A stretch of DNA of 64,000 nucleotides, from NCBI GenBank assembly GCA_003260075.1, contig QLIY01000256.1:49271-113270 (forward strand), written 5' to 3'. The translations under genes and the position numbers were made by a program. Below are positions 28,108 through 38,823 of the stretch, piece by piece. The notes beneath the pieces were generated by a model, which was given only the letters and a program-made list of their open reading frames with translations, was not told where the DNA came from and ran no database searches. Origin of the DNA: Phallusia mammillata (Eukaryota; Chordata; Ascidiacea; Phlebobranchia; Ascidiidae). Numbering within the stretch: the stretch's first letter is position 1; each line of letters opens with the position of its first letter.

Positions 28108-28805
28108 TATAGGGCAATTATTTTTTGACCTAAAAAACGAAAAAATTTGACCTTAAAAAACTTTTTTTTGACAAAATTTTGACCTATGAAGAATTCAAGT
28201 AGTTAAATTATACGCATTATCGTCCAAGTTAAAATATGGCTAGGCTAATCAAACTAGAGCGAAAGAATGTGCAAAAGTCTAACAGAAGGGCAAAAATCTT
28301 AACATAGGCCTAACCTATTCTGAAAAGGGAATGAGCTAATTAAAAATCACTGCCAAAAAACTGCAGCTAAGACACAACGAAAATTATTCAATACATTTAT
28401 ATGAATGAAAGATACATGAAGTATCTAAAGCAAAACCGAACCAAGAGCTGCACCTAACCTGCAGCTGCCGTAAAGTGACTTGGGACCTACCAAAATTTTG
28501 CACGTTTTGAGGTGTGTTGAGCATCACGCCATATCAACCTAATTGTTTCACTCACTTGATGGTTTATGATTCGCAATAATTGGGGCAATGGGCCAATTAC
28601 AACAGTATAAAGTAGGCTACAAGGTGTAAAACGAATAGTTTGCTGGCAGTGCAACCTCTACAACACCACGACAATGCAGTTTGTAAACAATTTTAACTTT
28701 GTAAAAAATTTTGACTTTGTAAACAATTTTGACAATTTTTGACCTATTCTAAAAATTTTGACAAAATTTTGACTTTTTTTGACAAGTCAAAAAATATTTG
28801 CCCTA
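28108..28805. mobile_element. hAT-like element rich in TTTTGAC repeats
   Basis: Inverted ends AGGGCAATTATTTTTTGAC and GTCAAAAAATATTTGCCCT are flanked by perfect 8-bp duplications GTAATAAC (28100-28107 and 28806-28813). Many AAATTTTGAC units are found near both ends. Confidence 0.88.
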
Positions 28806-29090
28806 GTAATAACCAATGTACATTCCGAAAACGCAAAGAATATGATTGCACAGAAGCGTGCTAGCTTGTGCATTGTAGTGACATAAATTCGAAGCATTAC
28901 GGAAGGCGGTCAAACATGTCCGGACGTAGTGTTACATGTTGTGTCTAAATTGAAAAAAGTAGCAATTGGGCTGTGGTAATGAAAAATCGGCATATTTTTT
29001 ACTTTTGCAGGTTATAAGAGCTTATAAAGATTGATTTACCGAAGATTAGTTCGGTCGAATAATGTAAACTTTCAATTGTATATGAATTTG

Positions 29091-29203
29091 ATGTGTAACT
29101 CAAGTTTCACAACTGACCATTGAAAAATTCACTTAGTAACGAATTCCCCCCCCCCATGTGTAACTCAAGTTTCACAACTGACCATTGAAAAATTCACTTA
29201 GTA
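29091..29203. repeat. 48-bp direct duplication around a C10 run
   Basis: Copy 1 is 29091-29138, the C run 29146-29155 and copy 2 29156-29203; the copies are identical over this span. Confidence 0.9.
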
Positions 29204-29947
29204 GCCTAACGTTGCTTATCGACAAAAAAACAAGTCAATTTTCTAAAAAGGTCTACTCGTTTTGAGGTTTCGAATTCCACAAAGGTAAGGAATATGTTCA
29301 GCTATGTAAATTATGATCAAAATGTTTTATTCTGCACCGTTACATCTGGCGCTCGACACTATCCAGTAGGGTTTCTTTGGACCATCGTGATCCAACTGCA
29401 GGCCCGAGAAATAATTTTGTAGCACCGCGAAAATTAAACGTTTTAAATTCTATGCAACCAATGCCTATCAAATGTGATGTCTGGATTAGTGTGTTCTCTC
29501 GAATGTAGAAACATCATTTTTTGCCTCTGGCCAGCGTAGAACCGGTAAGTTAACGATTTTAATGGCCCGCAACAACAAAAAACAGTTGGACCGCACTGCC
29601 TTAAGTGATGATGGTCAAGCCCCACTCTTTAGGTGGTTCACTGGTCTTTTTTAACTCAACCCAACCAACAACACTGCGTTGTGTTGTGAAAGCAGAATAA
29701 CTTGTTCGCTTGAACATTTTTTGTTTTTTTAGGTTTTGTATTCTGGTGCCGCAAGTGGCAGCGGATTCCACTTCCCGATTTTGTGCCGCTCCCAAAACGC
29801 GTTGCTCAGTCTTGCGAATCGCTATGTTACGGCACATAAGAAAAGGTTTAAAGTTTGAAACATTTTGTTAGAGAGTCGTAATAATATTTGTTTTCAATTT
29901 TAGTAAAACATACTATTTACCTCATTTTGCTGTGCGCCAAATTAGTA

Positions 29948-32900
29948 ATGGCTGAAGAAGATACTGTTCCAGTGGAGGAATTACAAAAATTAGAAGTTGA
30001 AGATGGTGATGAGTTAACACCTGGTTACAAAGCACCAGCTAAGGTTGACCTTCAAACAATACAAGACTTGGATGCAGACGACGAAAGTCTTCAAAAATAC
30101 AAAAAGGAACTACTGGGAGGAAAACAAGGTGATATCTTGCTCTGTTATTGAAAATGACAATTGACAACTGACATAAGATCATGCCTCTGCTCCAGCTTTA
30201 GATTTTTTTTCGGAAAAGTTCCAGTGTAGGGGTCAACAACCATCAAAAGCCTCATGTCCACTTGCATGGTTTTGCATGCTAATATTTTGATTTTACGTTG
30301 TGGTCTGTAACAGCTAATTTAATAAAGCTTTGCATGTGTAGACGACTTTTAATGACTATTACAAGTTACAACATGACTAATTAAAAACAAGCGAAGGAAT
30401 AGTTTAGCTTTTATTGACGAGAACTTGAACTCATAAATCCTTATCAAAAATCACAAACTTATCAGAAAAACTTAAGTTAGAAACAAATGTGTTTGTTTTT
30501 AGATATTCTTGATGAAGGAGGAAACAACGTTTTAGTCAAAGCTCTAAGAATCATAGTTGAGGGCAGAGAAGATTTAGTTATTGATCTCACAGGTGGGACC
30601 GTTTGAGTTTCCTATATATACCCATAACTTTCTTATTAACCGACCAAGTTTTCAATGCTCACAACTTGGCAAAAAGCATACTTGGCATAGTCCATTGAGG
30701 TAAAAAAATGTATCATATTTGGTTATCCGCACTTGATCCTTACAAGTTTGACCCCAGATGATCCAGCAGTTCGCCCACTGATCCCTGAAACACACAATGT
30801 TCAAAACATCCATATTTGCTAAACTACATATATATATACTGTATATAACCCAGGAGTCTTATACTTTATTGGTTGGTACCACACAAGTATATATATATTT
30901 TATGTAACCATTTTTTTATTCTTTTGTCCCCATATATTGGTGATTATGATCTAAAGATACGAACCAAACGAAAACAGAGTGGTTACTTTCCTACTTACCA
31001 AATTGATAAGTACATTTTTGTGTGGAGAATTTTATTTTAGGTTTAAAAGAAATCCTGCCAGACTGTGACAAAAATAGAACCTCTACCAGTTTTGCTTCAA
31101 TGCACATGCGGCTTTTTTAAAAATTTTAACTTTTTGTGTACATTTGTTTATAGGTGATGTGTTAAATTTCTCTAAATTGTTGGTAACTACTTGTCACACA
31201 AAAATACTTTTAAGTGTGGTTTTTGTTTGTCAGCAACTACTTCAATATGAAACCCTACCTCACAAAACACCATTTTTTTAATGACTATGTTCCCGATTTG
31301 GAAATGATGTTTCCTATGTGGAAAGCATGACATTCCTTGTGTTTAAAAGCACTTGACCACTGCACCCAATGTAACAAACAGCTCATTAAAATATTATCGA
31401 AAAGGCTACTTACCCATACATAAAGCAAAGATATGATTTCCCCCTCATGACTTTATGATCATAAACCAGGGAAAGGGATCACATGATTAGGTTACAAATG
31501 CACATCTCTTGAAAGTATGCCGATAATTAAAGTTAATAACCATTAAATAAGATATAGTATACACAAGATGCAGGTATGTAGGAAGCCACATTTTTAGTTT
31601 CAGACTAAAATTGTTATGTATTAAGTCAAACCTGTCAGATTTTTATAAATGGTTCCAATGTACACTTGTTTTTGTATTCTGACACTGTTCTGATTCAGAT
31701 TTAAAACAACAACAACAACAGTATTTGCAAATAAAAAATGTCAAATCTGAAATTCTTCACATATATACGTAAAACAGTAGTCCCATCAGCTAATTTAAAG
31801 AGAAAAAACAACTTTCTGTAGCCAAAAACTAAGTTTAGTAATGAAGTTTCTAAAAAACATTTTTTACCCCACTTGACAATATCTAAAAACTTTTTGGGTG
31901 ATGCCACATCTCAAGTCTAGAGATGGAGATGCAAACTTTTTTTGTGAAATGTGCAAGAGTAAATGCAGGTCAAAATGTGCATGTTTAGGGTTTAAAGAGT
32001 GTTATTTTAAACTTGCCCAAACACAAAAATAAAATAGAATGGTAGACCCTCAACACCACTATAAGGAGCTAAATTTTTAGTTAGTTTTATTATATTTTTA
32101 ATGATAACACTTTACCCAAACCCTAAGAGTCCCAACCAGGGGCATTTTTGGAGATTAACTGTTTCTAATTTACACACATTGTGCAAATATTCTCTATGAG
32201 CCCGGTTGCAAGTCTTGCTCCTGAGTCAGCTACCCATATTGCAACAGTTTCTATTTTCAGATATAAACTAGAAAGGTGGCTTTCCCATATATTTCAGTTA
32301 TATATATATATGTATATATTCTATATCGTATTCTATGCCATTTGACCTACTATCATGATTGTTTTTGCAAGCAAGAAGAAATAGGTCCCCACACAACTGT
32401 TCATGTGAATTGGTTACGGTGAAAGTGTGAATATTTTTAGATTCTCAAGAAAAAATTAGGACAAATCATCAACACGAACTTAAAAAGGTTTTGTCCATAT
32501 ACATTATATTGTTATATATTTACAAACGTAGTAAAAAAAACAGGAAAAAATATTCCCAATTATATTTGTAGTTTTTGAGCTGTCCAAGACAGATATTTTG
32601 CAAAAAAACGTACATATAACAAACTGTTCTAGAAAAAACTTTGTTTCACTAAACTTATACCATTGACCTATATTAGCGTTTCATGGTGCACAGCTAAAAA
32701 TGGTTTCGTGACCTTTGGACACGATTTTCAGTAGCATGCAGTCCTTCGTGTTTAACTATAATATAGAGTATCTTACCTTCATGTATATCAGCAACGTTTT
32801 GCCTGACATACACAAAAACGCAGTAATGCCTTTGGAGTTGAAATCATGTTAAGGTGCGAAACCTTTGCTAAAACTGAAAATGCTTAGTGTTAATGTACCA

Positions 32901-33993
32901 CATAGCATTGCTTCCCAAAAAAAGTTGATTTCTAACCACCCAAAAGAGTGCCTAGTAAAACAGCTGTTTATACATGTAGCAGAGAGCTCCTGCTCTGCAT
33001 TAAACCAACACAATCGTAAAGGACTTCTGTCTGTCGGATTAAATGTCCAGTGTACACATATTATGGGCTGTAAAGGTAACCACCAGGCCGTTAAGGCTAA
33101 CATTTTAAATCAGAAACAAGAAACCCACTACAAATAACGGTTTCAAATTTCAGCACATTCAGGCTTATATTTCTAACCTACAGGACTGAAAAATTTTGCA
33201 GGGTTAAGCGGTGAATCTAACTAAAAGTTTCAAAATACTTTGGGATATGTTACAATACACCAACCAATAAAACATACAACTCCTGAATCATGTACTTTAG
33301 GAAGCAAACTTCATTTTTCAATTTTCAAGCCTGTGGGTAAACATCTGGGTCATCCAGGGTCAAACCTTGGGAGGATCAACTTTGGAATACTAACTAGCAT
33401 GTGTGTAAATTTGTATAAGTTTGAAGCACCCTTTCGTGACCAAACACATAAAAGAAACCAGCCTTAGAAAGAAGCAAAATCGCATTAAGCAATAAGTGTC
33501 TTTTATAAAAAAAAAATTTCCTTTATAGGTAATCTTTCGGACTTAAAAGTGACAATGAAAGAAGGTGTGAAGTATAGACTGAAGATTGTTTTTCGGGTAC
33601 GTCACAGAATTCTGGAATGTAATTTAACAGTATTTTCGTCATGTAACTTTTTACTGCTATGTTGTCTGTTAGGTGCAACGTGAAATAGTTTCTGGATTAA
33701 GATTCCTCAGTCAAGTAAAAAGGAAAGGAATAAAAGGTATGTATTCTCTGTGTATGTGAACTAGTGCACACAGAAGGCATATTTTTTTGATTTTAGTCGA
33801 TAGTTCAAATCATATGGTTGGAAGTTATGGACCAAAAACTGAGGAACATTCATTTCTTGCTCCTATGGAAGATGCACCAAGTGGCATGATAGCAAGGGGG
33901 GTCTACAATATTCACAGCAAATTCACAGATGATGACAAAAACATTTATCTGGAATGGGATTGGGCGATGACTATTGCCAAAAATTGGAAGTAG
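29948..33993 (+). CDS. Rho GDP-dissociation inhibitor (ARHGDI)
   Basis: RhoGDI binds prenylated Rho, Rac and Cdc42 in the cytosol, keeps them GDP-bound and extracts them from membranes. Exons are 29948-30128, 30503-30592, 33529-33596, 33673-33736 and 33797-33993, all in frame, giving 199 residues (human ARHGDIA 204). The N-terminal acidic arm includes DDESLQKYKKELLG (about residues 45-58), the helix that contacts the GTPase switch regions. The C-terminal immunoglobulin-like domain that holds the prenyl group has HMVGSYGPKTEE, APSGMIARG and FTDDDKN. The 2.9-kb intron 2 is filled with repeat copies in opposite orientations. The vertebrate paralogue it matches (A, B or G) cannot be told. Confidence 0.97.
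30640..30900 (+). mobile_element. Fragment of the GGGTCCCC-type repeat, forward
   Basis: Blocks resembling the internal unit of the repeat at 18187 are present: 'AGTTTGACCCCAGATGATCC', 'GTTCGCCCACTG' and 'TTATTGGTTGGTACCAC'. It lacks the GGGTCCCC start and lies in RhoGDI intron 2. Confidence 0.55.
32370..33475 (-). mobile_element. Copy of the GGGTCCCC-type repeat, reverse
   Basis: On the minus strand, 33230-33475 reads like the 300-bp internal unit (GGTCACGAAAGG, GATCCTCCCAAGGTTTGACC, TATTGGTTGGTG), and about 32375-32395 gives GTGTGGGGACCTAT, the block near the right end of full copies. It lies opposite to the forward fragment at 30640 in the same intron. Confidence 0.55.
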
Positions 33994-34396
33994 CTTCGCA
34001 AACTTCAAGTGCACTATTGTATAGTTTTTCAGCAATTGCCTGTATTCAAGATTCAGCCTATTAAGCAGCAGGGCATTTAATTATGCACAGGGCAAACCCT
34101 TCCAGATACTACACTGTATTCATCAAAAGTTGGCTAAACTTTTGTTTCAGTCCTAATCATGTTTTGAATTTTTGAAAAGTATAATTTGTCTTTAATGAAA
34201 ACCATAGAGGTTGATTCTTCAGCATTTAAAAATGCACGCCTGCCATGTCTGTGACTCACTTCCTTCCTGGAAAATGTGTTGTGGTTTGTTACATATATCT
34301 GCATGAGAGTATGTTTATAAGGGTCACAATCAATAGAAGTTCTATGTATCATCCACACTGCAATTAACTTAATGCCATGTATTGTAAGTGATTATG

Positions 34397-34402
34397 AATA
34401 AA
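34397..34402 (+). promoter_or_regulatory. Likely poly(A) signal of RhoGDI
   Basis: AATAAA, 404 bases after the stop codon, just before the repeat at 34561. Confidence 0.5.
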
Positions 34403-34560
34403 TGAAGACCGATAAACATGTACACAAAACTAATTCTAGTGTGTTGAGTACAGCAAAGTGTTTACAATTACATGTAACACCAAGGATTTGCAATAGATTT
34501 GCCCAAGAGTCAAAAGGGCTTGTTCATAATATGAATATGTGTATAGTAATAGTGCTGTTC

Positions 34561-35535
34561 GTGGGTCCCCTTTCCTGAAGAAGATGTGGCGTATTTATCC
34601 CTATTTTTTTTCTAGTTCAATTTTGTTCACATGTTTAGGTCCGGGATTTGTTTAAAATCAATCAAATTTAATTAATTAGTATCTGAAGTTGTGCACTGAA
34701 AATCTTGACCCAGGCTGAAGCAGTTGTTTACCAACAGGCTGCTAAAATGTGTAATTATAGTATATAATTACAAATCAGTAAAATATCAAATACTTCACCT
34801 AAGTAATAGGTATCTTAATCAGATAAAATGAACCCCCAGAAGTCATTTTTGATATTTGCTATCCCTTTGAAAAAAATCCTAGTGCTGAAAATTGTTAGCA
34901 AGGTGTTGCTTGTGTGTCATTTAAAATCGGGCATTTTAACTACCATTGTATCTCTTAATATGTGTCAAATCACCAACTTGTGCCCTTGCTAGTTGCTCCA
35001 TTGCACCACACATGTTACCAGTGACTGGTAGATTTGTGATCTGTGCAGCAGGTGGTGCATCCTCTACTTCAGGCAATGACTCTCATGCACCAAGGCAAAT
35101 ATTTTTGCGGGTGGGATTTAAGTTGTTGTTTGAAAGATTTTCATTTATATGAGGCCACTGTCATATGCAGTGCTTATGGATGTTTTCCAACAAAAGCAAG
35201 GCTATGTGATTCAGAGGTTACTGCAGATCAGCATATTTGTTTTGTAACTTTGGTTCTAGCAACAGAACTTTAAATACTTCTGATTTTTTCAAGGAATCAG
35301 GTACATATTTCTATTAACCTCGCAGCACAATAAATGATGCAAAAACAGATGTTTGAAATTTAACAGTATATAATTTCTTTCCACCAAATAATCATTTAAA
35401 TCAAAAACTGATTGAAGCCTATTAATACTGGTGTCAATTAGCACCATGTGTGGGACCCATTAGTTTCTGCTCATACAAACACATTAGTTATGAACTACTA
35501 GAAATACAGACCTCAACAAAACTCTGTAACAAATG
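34561..35535 (+). mobile_element. GGGTCCCC-type interspersed repeat, degenerate copy
   Basis: Starts GTGGGTCCCCTTTCCTGAAG and has GTGTGGGACCCATTAG near 35450, matching start and right-end blocks of the copies at 18187 and 40337. The middle is diverged. It fills most of the gap between RhoGDI and EXOSC2. No coding sequence seen. Confidence 0.6.
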
Positions 35536-35996
35536 GATATCCTATTGCAATAATAAGGATAACAAATTCGGTTTTCTGTTGTGACTGCAGTTCTGTAAAC
35601 TAATCAATTCATGAAAGATGTTTGGTTTCTTATAAGTCACTGGTCTCCAAAATATCTTGTCACATGAAAAAAACAAGCAAACAAAAAATGTGTATGAGCA
35701 GTTGAATATTAGTTAATTAATTTTTACTGCAGGTGTAAACAGAGGGGCAAAAATATGCCTGCTGCAACTGTATGCTTTAAGTTTTTGCTATCTTTCAACA
35801 AATAAAGTGCAAACATGTTTTTGTTAGCTTTGGACTTGTCAGAAAATGTTACATTCTTTTTGAACTATGTAAAAAAAGATCGTTAAAATGGCATCCATCT
35901 TAATCCAACTTGAAGCAAATGACAATTAATATTAACGAAATAACACAAACTGGTTTGTATTTTGTGAAAAAATAACAAAAGCAACAATGTTGACAC

Positions 35997-38271
35997 CTAA
36001 CCATCTCCAGTCTTTTCTCTTTCAAGTAGTGATATGGTTTGATTCACAATTTCAAGTGAAACTTTTTCAGACATAATCTCTTTGACCTGTAAGAGACCAA
36101 TCCATATATACTTGGATAGATAAAAACAATGTACAAACAAACCTGATATTGCAGTGAGCTTTCATATGCATACAATACACTTGTGTCATATAACATCACT
36201 GACGATTTTGCCAAGCATTGAATGCAATTTTTTAGTCTGCAAACAACTTCTCGCTCTTCTAATGGCACCGGTTCTTTGTTTACATTGAACCCCCCATCAC
36301 CTTAAAAAAGAATAAAGCAGTCAAGTGATACTAAGTGTTTAGTAAAATGCAAACATGTTTTGTTTGTTCGCTTTATTGAGGTTCACTATCCCTGCAGTAG
36401 ACACATTGTGTACTTATGTTTTGATCTTTCCATTTGCCTAAAAACAAGTGGTTTTGAAACTATTTAATCTGTTAAAGTTTGAGCTGGTCAGCTTAGCGCT
36501 TAAGGATGAAGAAAACATTGTCCAGCACTTCGTCCCATTAACTGCACAAGACATTTAATTTCATAAAAAAGATTAGCAAATTGGTGCTTTATGCTTTTCA
36601 CTTTTCTGTAAAATTGCAAATACTAAAACAGGCACAAACCTTCATTGCATGCATCTCCAGATGTAATAGAAATCCAAATGTATCCATTGTTGGCTAAAAT
36701 AGTTGTAGCACCACAAGGCAAGTTGTGGATGTGATTTTTCCTGCGTTTTATCAATGAAGGTGAAACAACAACACAACAGCCTTGTCCAAGTTTGCCATAT
36801 CTAAGACTTCTTGTGTGCAAAGACAACATACCATCATTATGAACCTGTTAAAATGTTGGTGCTATATAAATCATATTGCCAGAAATATTTTTTATTAAAA
36901 AATTTGCTCTGTTCAGTTGCTAGTTTGTTTTTCTCTTAGTTTTACTATTTGAAGACTGAAAGGAACAGTTTAAATTAACATTAGGGTTAGTATTCCTGAC
37001 CTGAAGAGTATGTAATCACCAAATGAATATTGGGGGGTAAATGGTGTAAATGGACGATCTCAACTCTCAACTAAAGTGAAGTTGCAATGCTTTTAAATAC
37101 TTGTGTACCAAAAACAACATAAGAAGGCCCTGGATCATGTATATACTTTAGCAAAAAATGACCTTCTGACAGTGCACTGTACCTGTTGAACTTCGGCACT
37201 TATTAGATCACCTTCTTTCAAATATTCTCTCATTGTTAGTTCATCCGCGGCAGATCTTCTTCTTAGTTCACCACCAGGAAGGTTAACAGATGATATTTGC
37301 AGTGTTGAGTCCAATCTAGAATTAGTCTCAACCTACATGTAAACAAAATATGCCAATTCAATAAGATACATTTGTACAATATATATGTAAAATAACCAAT
37401 CATTAATACTTTTTACATTAACTATGTATATATATGGTGTAATTTGAAAAAGTTTGTTAAAATTGGAGTGCCCCCCCCCCTGTAAAATAACCAATCATTA
37501 ATACTTTTTACATTAACTATGTATATATGGTGTAATTTGAAAAAGTTTGTTAAAATAGGAGTATGTATTTTTGCTTGTTTTTAACTGGGTATAAACATAA
37601 AACATTCTAATAACCAAACCTTCCATCTTTTCTGTTGAACTTCTTTAATGCGACCAACAACAACATCTCCAACTTCTCCATTGTATCTTGTTTTTAGGGC
37701 TTTAACACAAACAAGCTTGTTAATGCGCTCTACAACACCAGCAACAGACGCATACAGCTTGTTATCTTCATCTCCAGCATTGGTATATGTTCCTGTTCAG
37801 AAATATTTTAGGTTTAATTATTGCACTAAGGTTCAAGGCTCAAGCTATTGCCAGATTGCTTACAAGTTTACAACACAAAAAATGGTGCCTTATAAAACTT
37901 CAAATGTTGAGGGGATTTAATTAAAGCATAATTCTACATTTACCATAAAACCTACCAGAACCAAGATTTTTTTGGCTTTTATTAAAAAGGTTGAAAATTT
38001 AAAATGTTTTGACACAACTTTGCAATGCCACATAGATTGAGTTAGGAAGTAACTACTTTGATAAAGCAAAATTTTGTGTCAATTAAAAAATAACTGTAAG
38101 AAATGAATTGCAAAAACAGGCATGCAAGTAGGTACCATGTCCTCTCATGTAGTCAGCATCTTCTGTAATGACATCTCCCGGCGTTACTAAGAACACTTCG
38201 CTGGCATGGGCATATATGGGATTATTCCTTCTTTTTGATGGAGCTTTTATAACAATAGTGCTACTCGACAT
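35997..38271 (-). CDS. EXOSC2: Exosome complex component RRP4 (EXOSC2)
   Basis: EXOSC2 is one of the three S1/KH cap proteins of the RNA exosome, which guides RNA 3' ends into the nuclease barrel. Exons read leftward: 38136-38271, 37620-37792, 37183-37332, 36640-36844, 36143-36300 and 35997-36086. All junctions keep frame and give 303 residues (human 293). The N-terminal domain has TPGDVITEDADYMRGHGTY (about 30-48). The S1 domain follows (VGDVVVGRIKEVQQKRW), then NLPGGELRRRSA, and the KH region includes HTRSLRYGKLGQG and ANNGYIWI. The C-terminal helix carries MLYDTSVLYAYE. Intron 2 has the C-run duplication 37386-37562. The start faces that of DBF4. Confidence 0.97.
37386..37562. repeat. About 83-bp direct duplication around a C10 run
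   Basis: Copy 1 is 37386-37469, the C run 37471-37480 and copy 2 37481-37562. They differ by a 2-bp TA indel and one substitution. It lies in an EXOSC2 intron. Confidence 0.9.
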
Positions 38272-38823
38272 TATGTTCTGTAAAATTAGGCACATAGAAT
38301 TAACTAACGACACGAAGCTGCGAAGAAAACCCTGACATAGTACCTAACTATATATAATATAGCACAGGTGTTGATAGTAGACCAGTGTTTGATGCTTGCA
38401 AGCGTTCTTGTGTATACATACTGCCACTGCCACCCACCCACGTGCGTTTTGTTTGGTTTGTTTTCAACCAAAACGTCAAAGTCAAACGTTTCATCAAGGA
38501 AAAATTCTCCAAACAAACAAAAATAAATATATATGCTTTATAATACATAACTTTCATTAATTAAATGAACTAAATCACCATACCGGCTTATATTTAACAA
38601 TTAGACAACCGAATTTATGATGTCTGTGTACGTCAATAAAAAAGATTTGCGGCTTACTGAAGCGTGTACTAATCGTGTTCAGTGAACCATTCAAAAACAC
38701 TCGGGCCAATTACCGAAGTACGAGCCTACGTATACGTTTCTGTTCTCAGCTTTTTGCTTCTAATGAAATGAAGCTTAGTGTTTTACATCTCAAACTTTTA
38801 GCGAAAATCTTATAAGCTCACCA
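38272..38823. promoter_or_regulatory. Shared divergent promoter interval of EXOSC2 and DBF4
   Basis: The ATG of EXOSC2 (minus) and of DBF4 (plus) are 552 bp apart with nothing coding between them. Both 5' UTRs and both promoters must fit here, so a bidirectional promoter is likely. No TATA box stands out on either side. The role is inferred from position. Confidence 0.5.

Larger units (their letters stand above)
27051..29947. other. Intergenic upstream of RhoGDI, repeat-derived
   Basis: This holds a hAT-like left end CAGGGGTGACCAAACTGCGGCTC at 27967 with no matching right end, the element 28108-28805 and a C-run duplication (29091-29203). A further pair of ends of the 'CGGTCCAACTG' family lies at about 29385-29597. 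A TTTTAG acceptor at 29903 may end a 5' UTR intron of RhoGDI or be a trans-splice site. No other gene seen. Confidence 0.5.
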
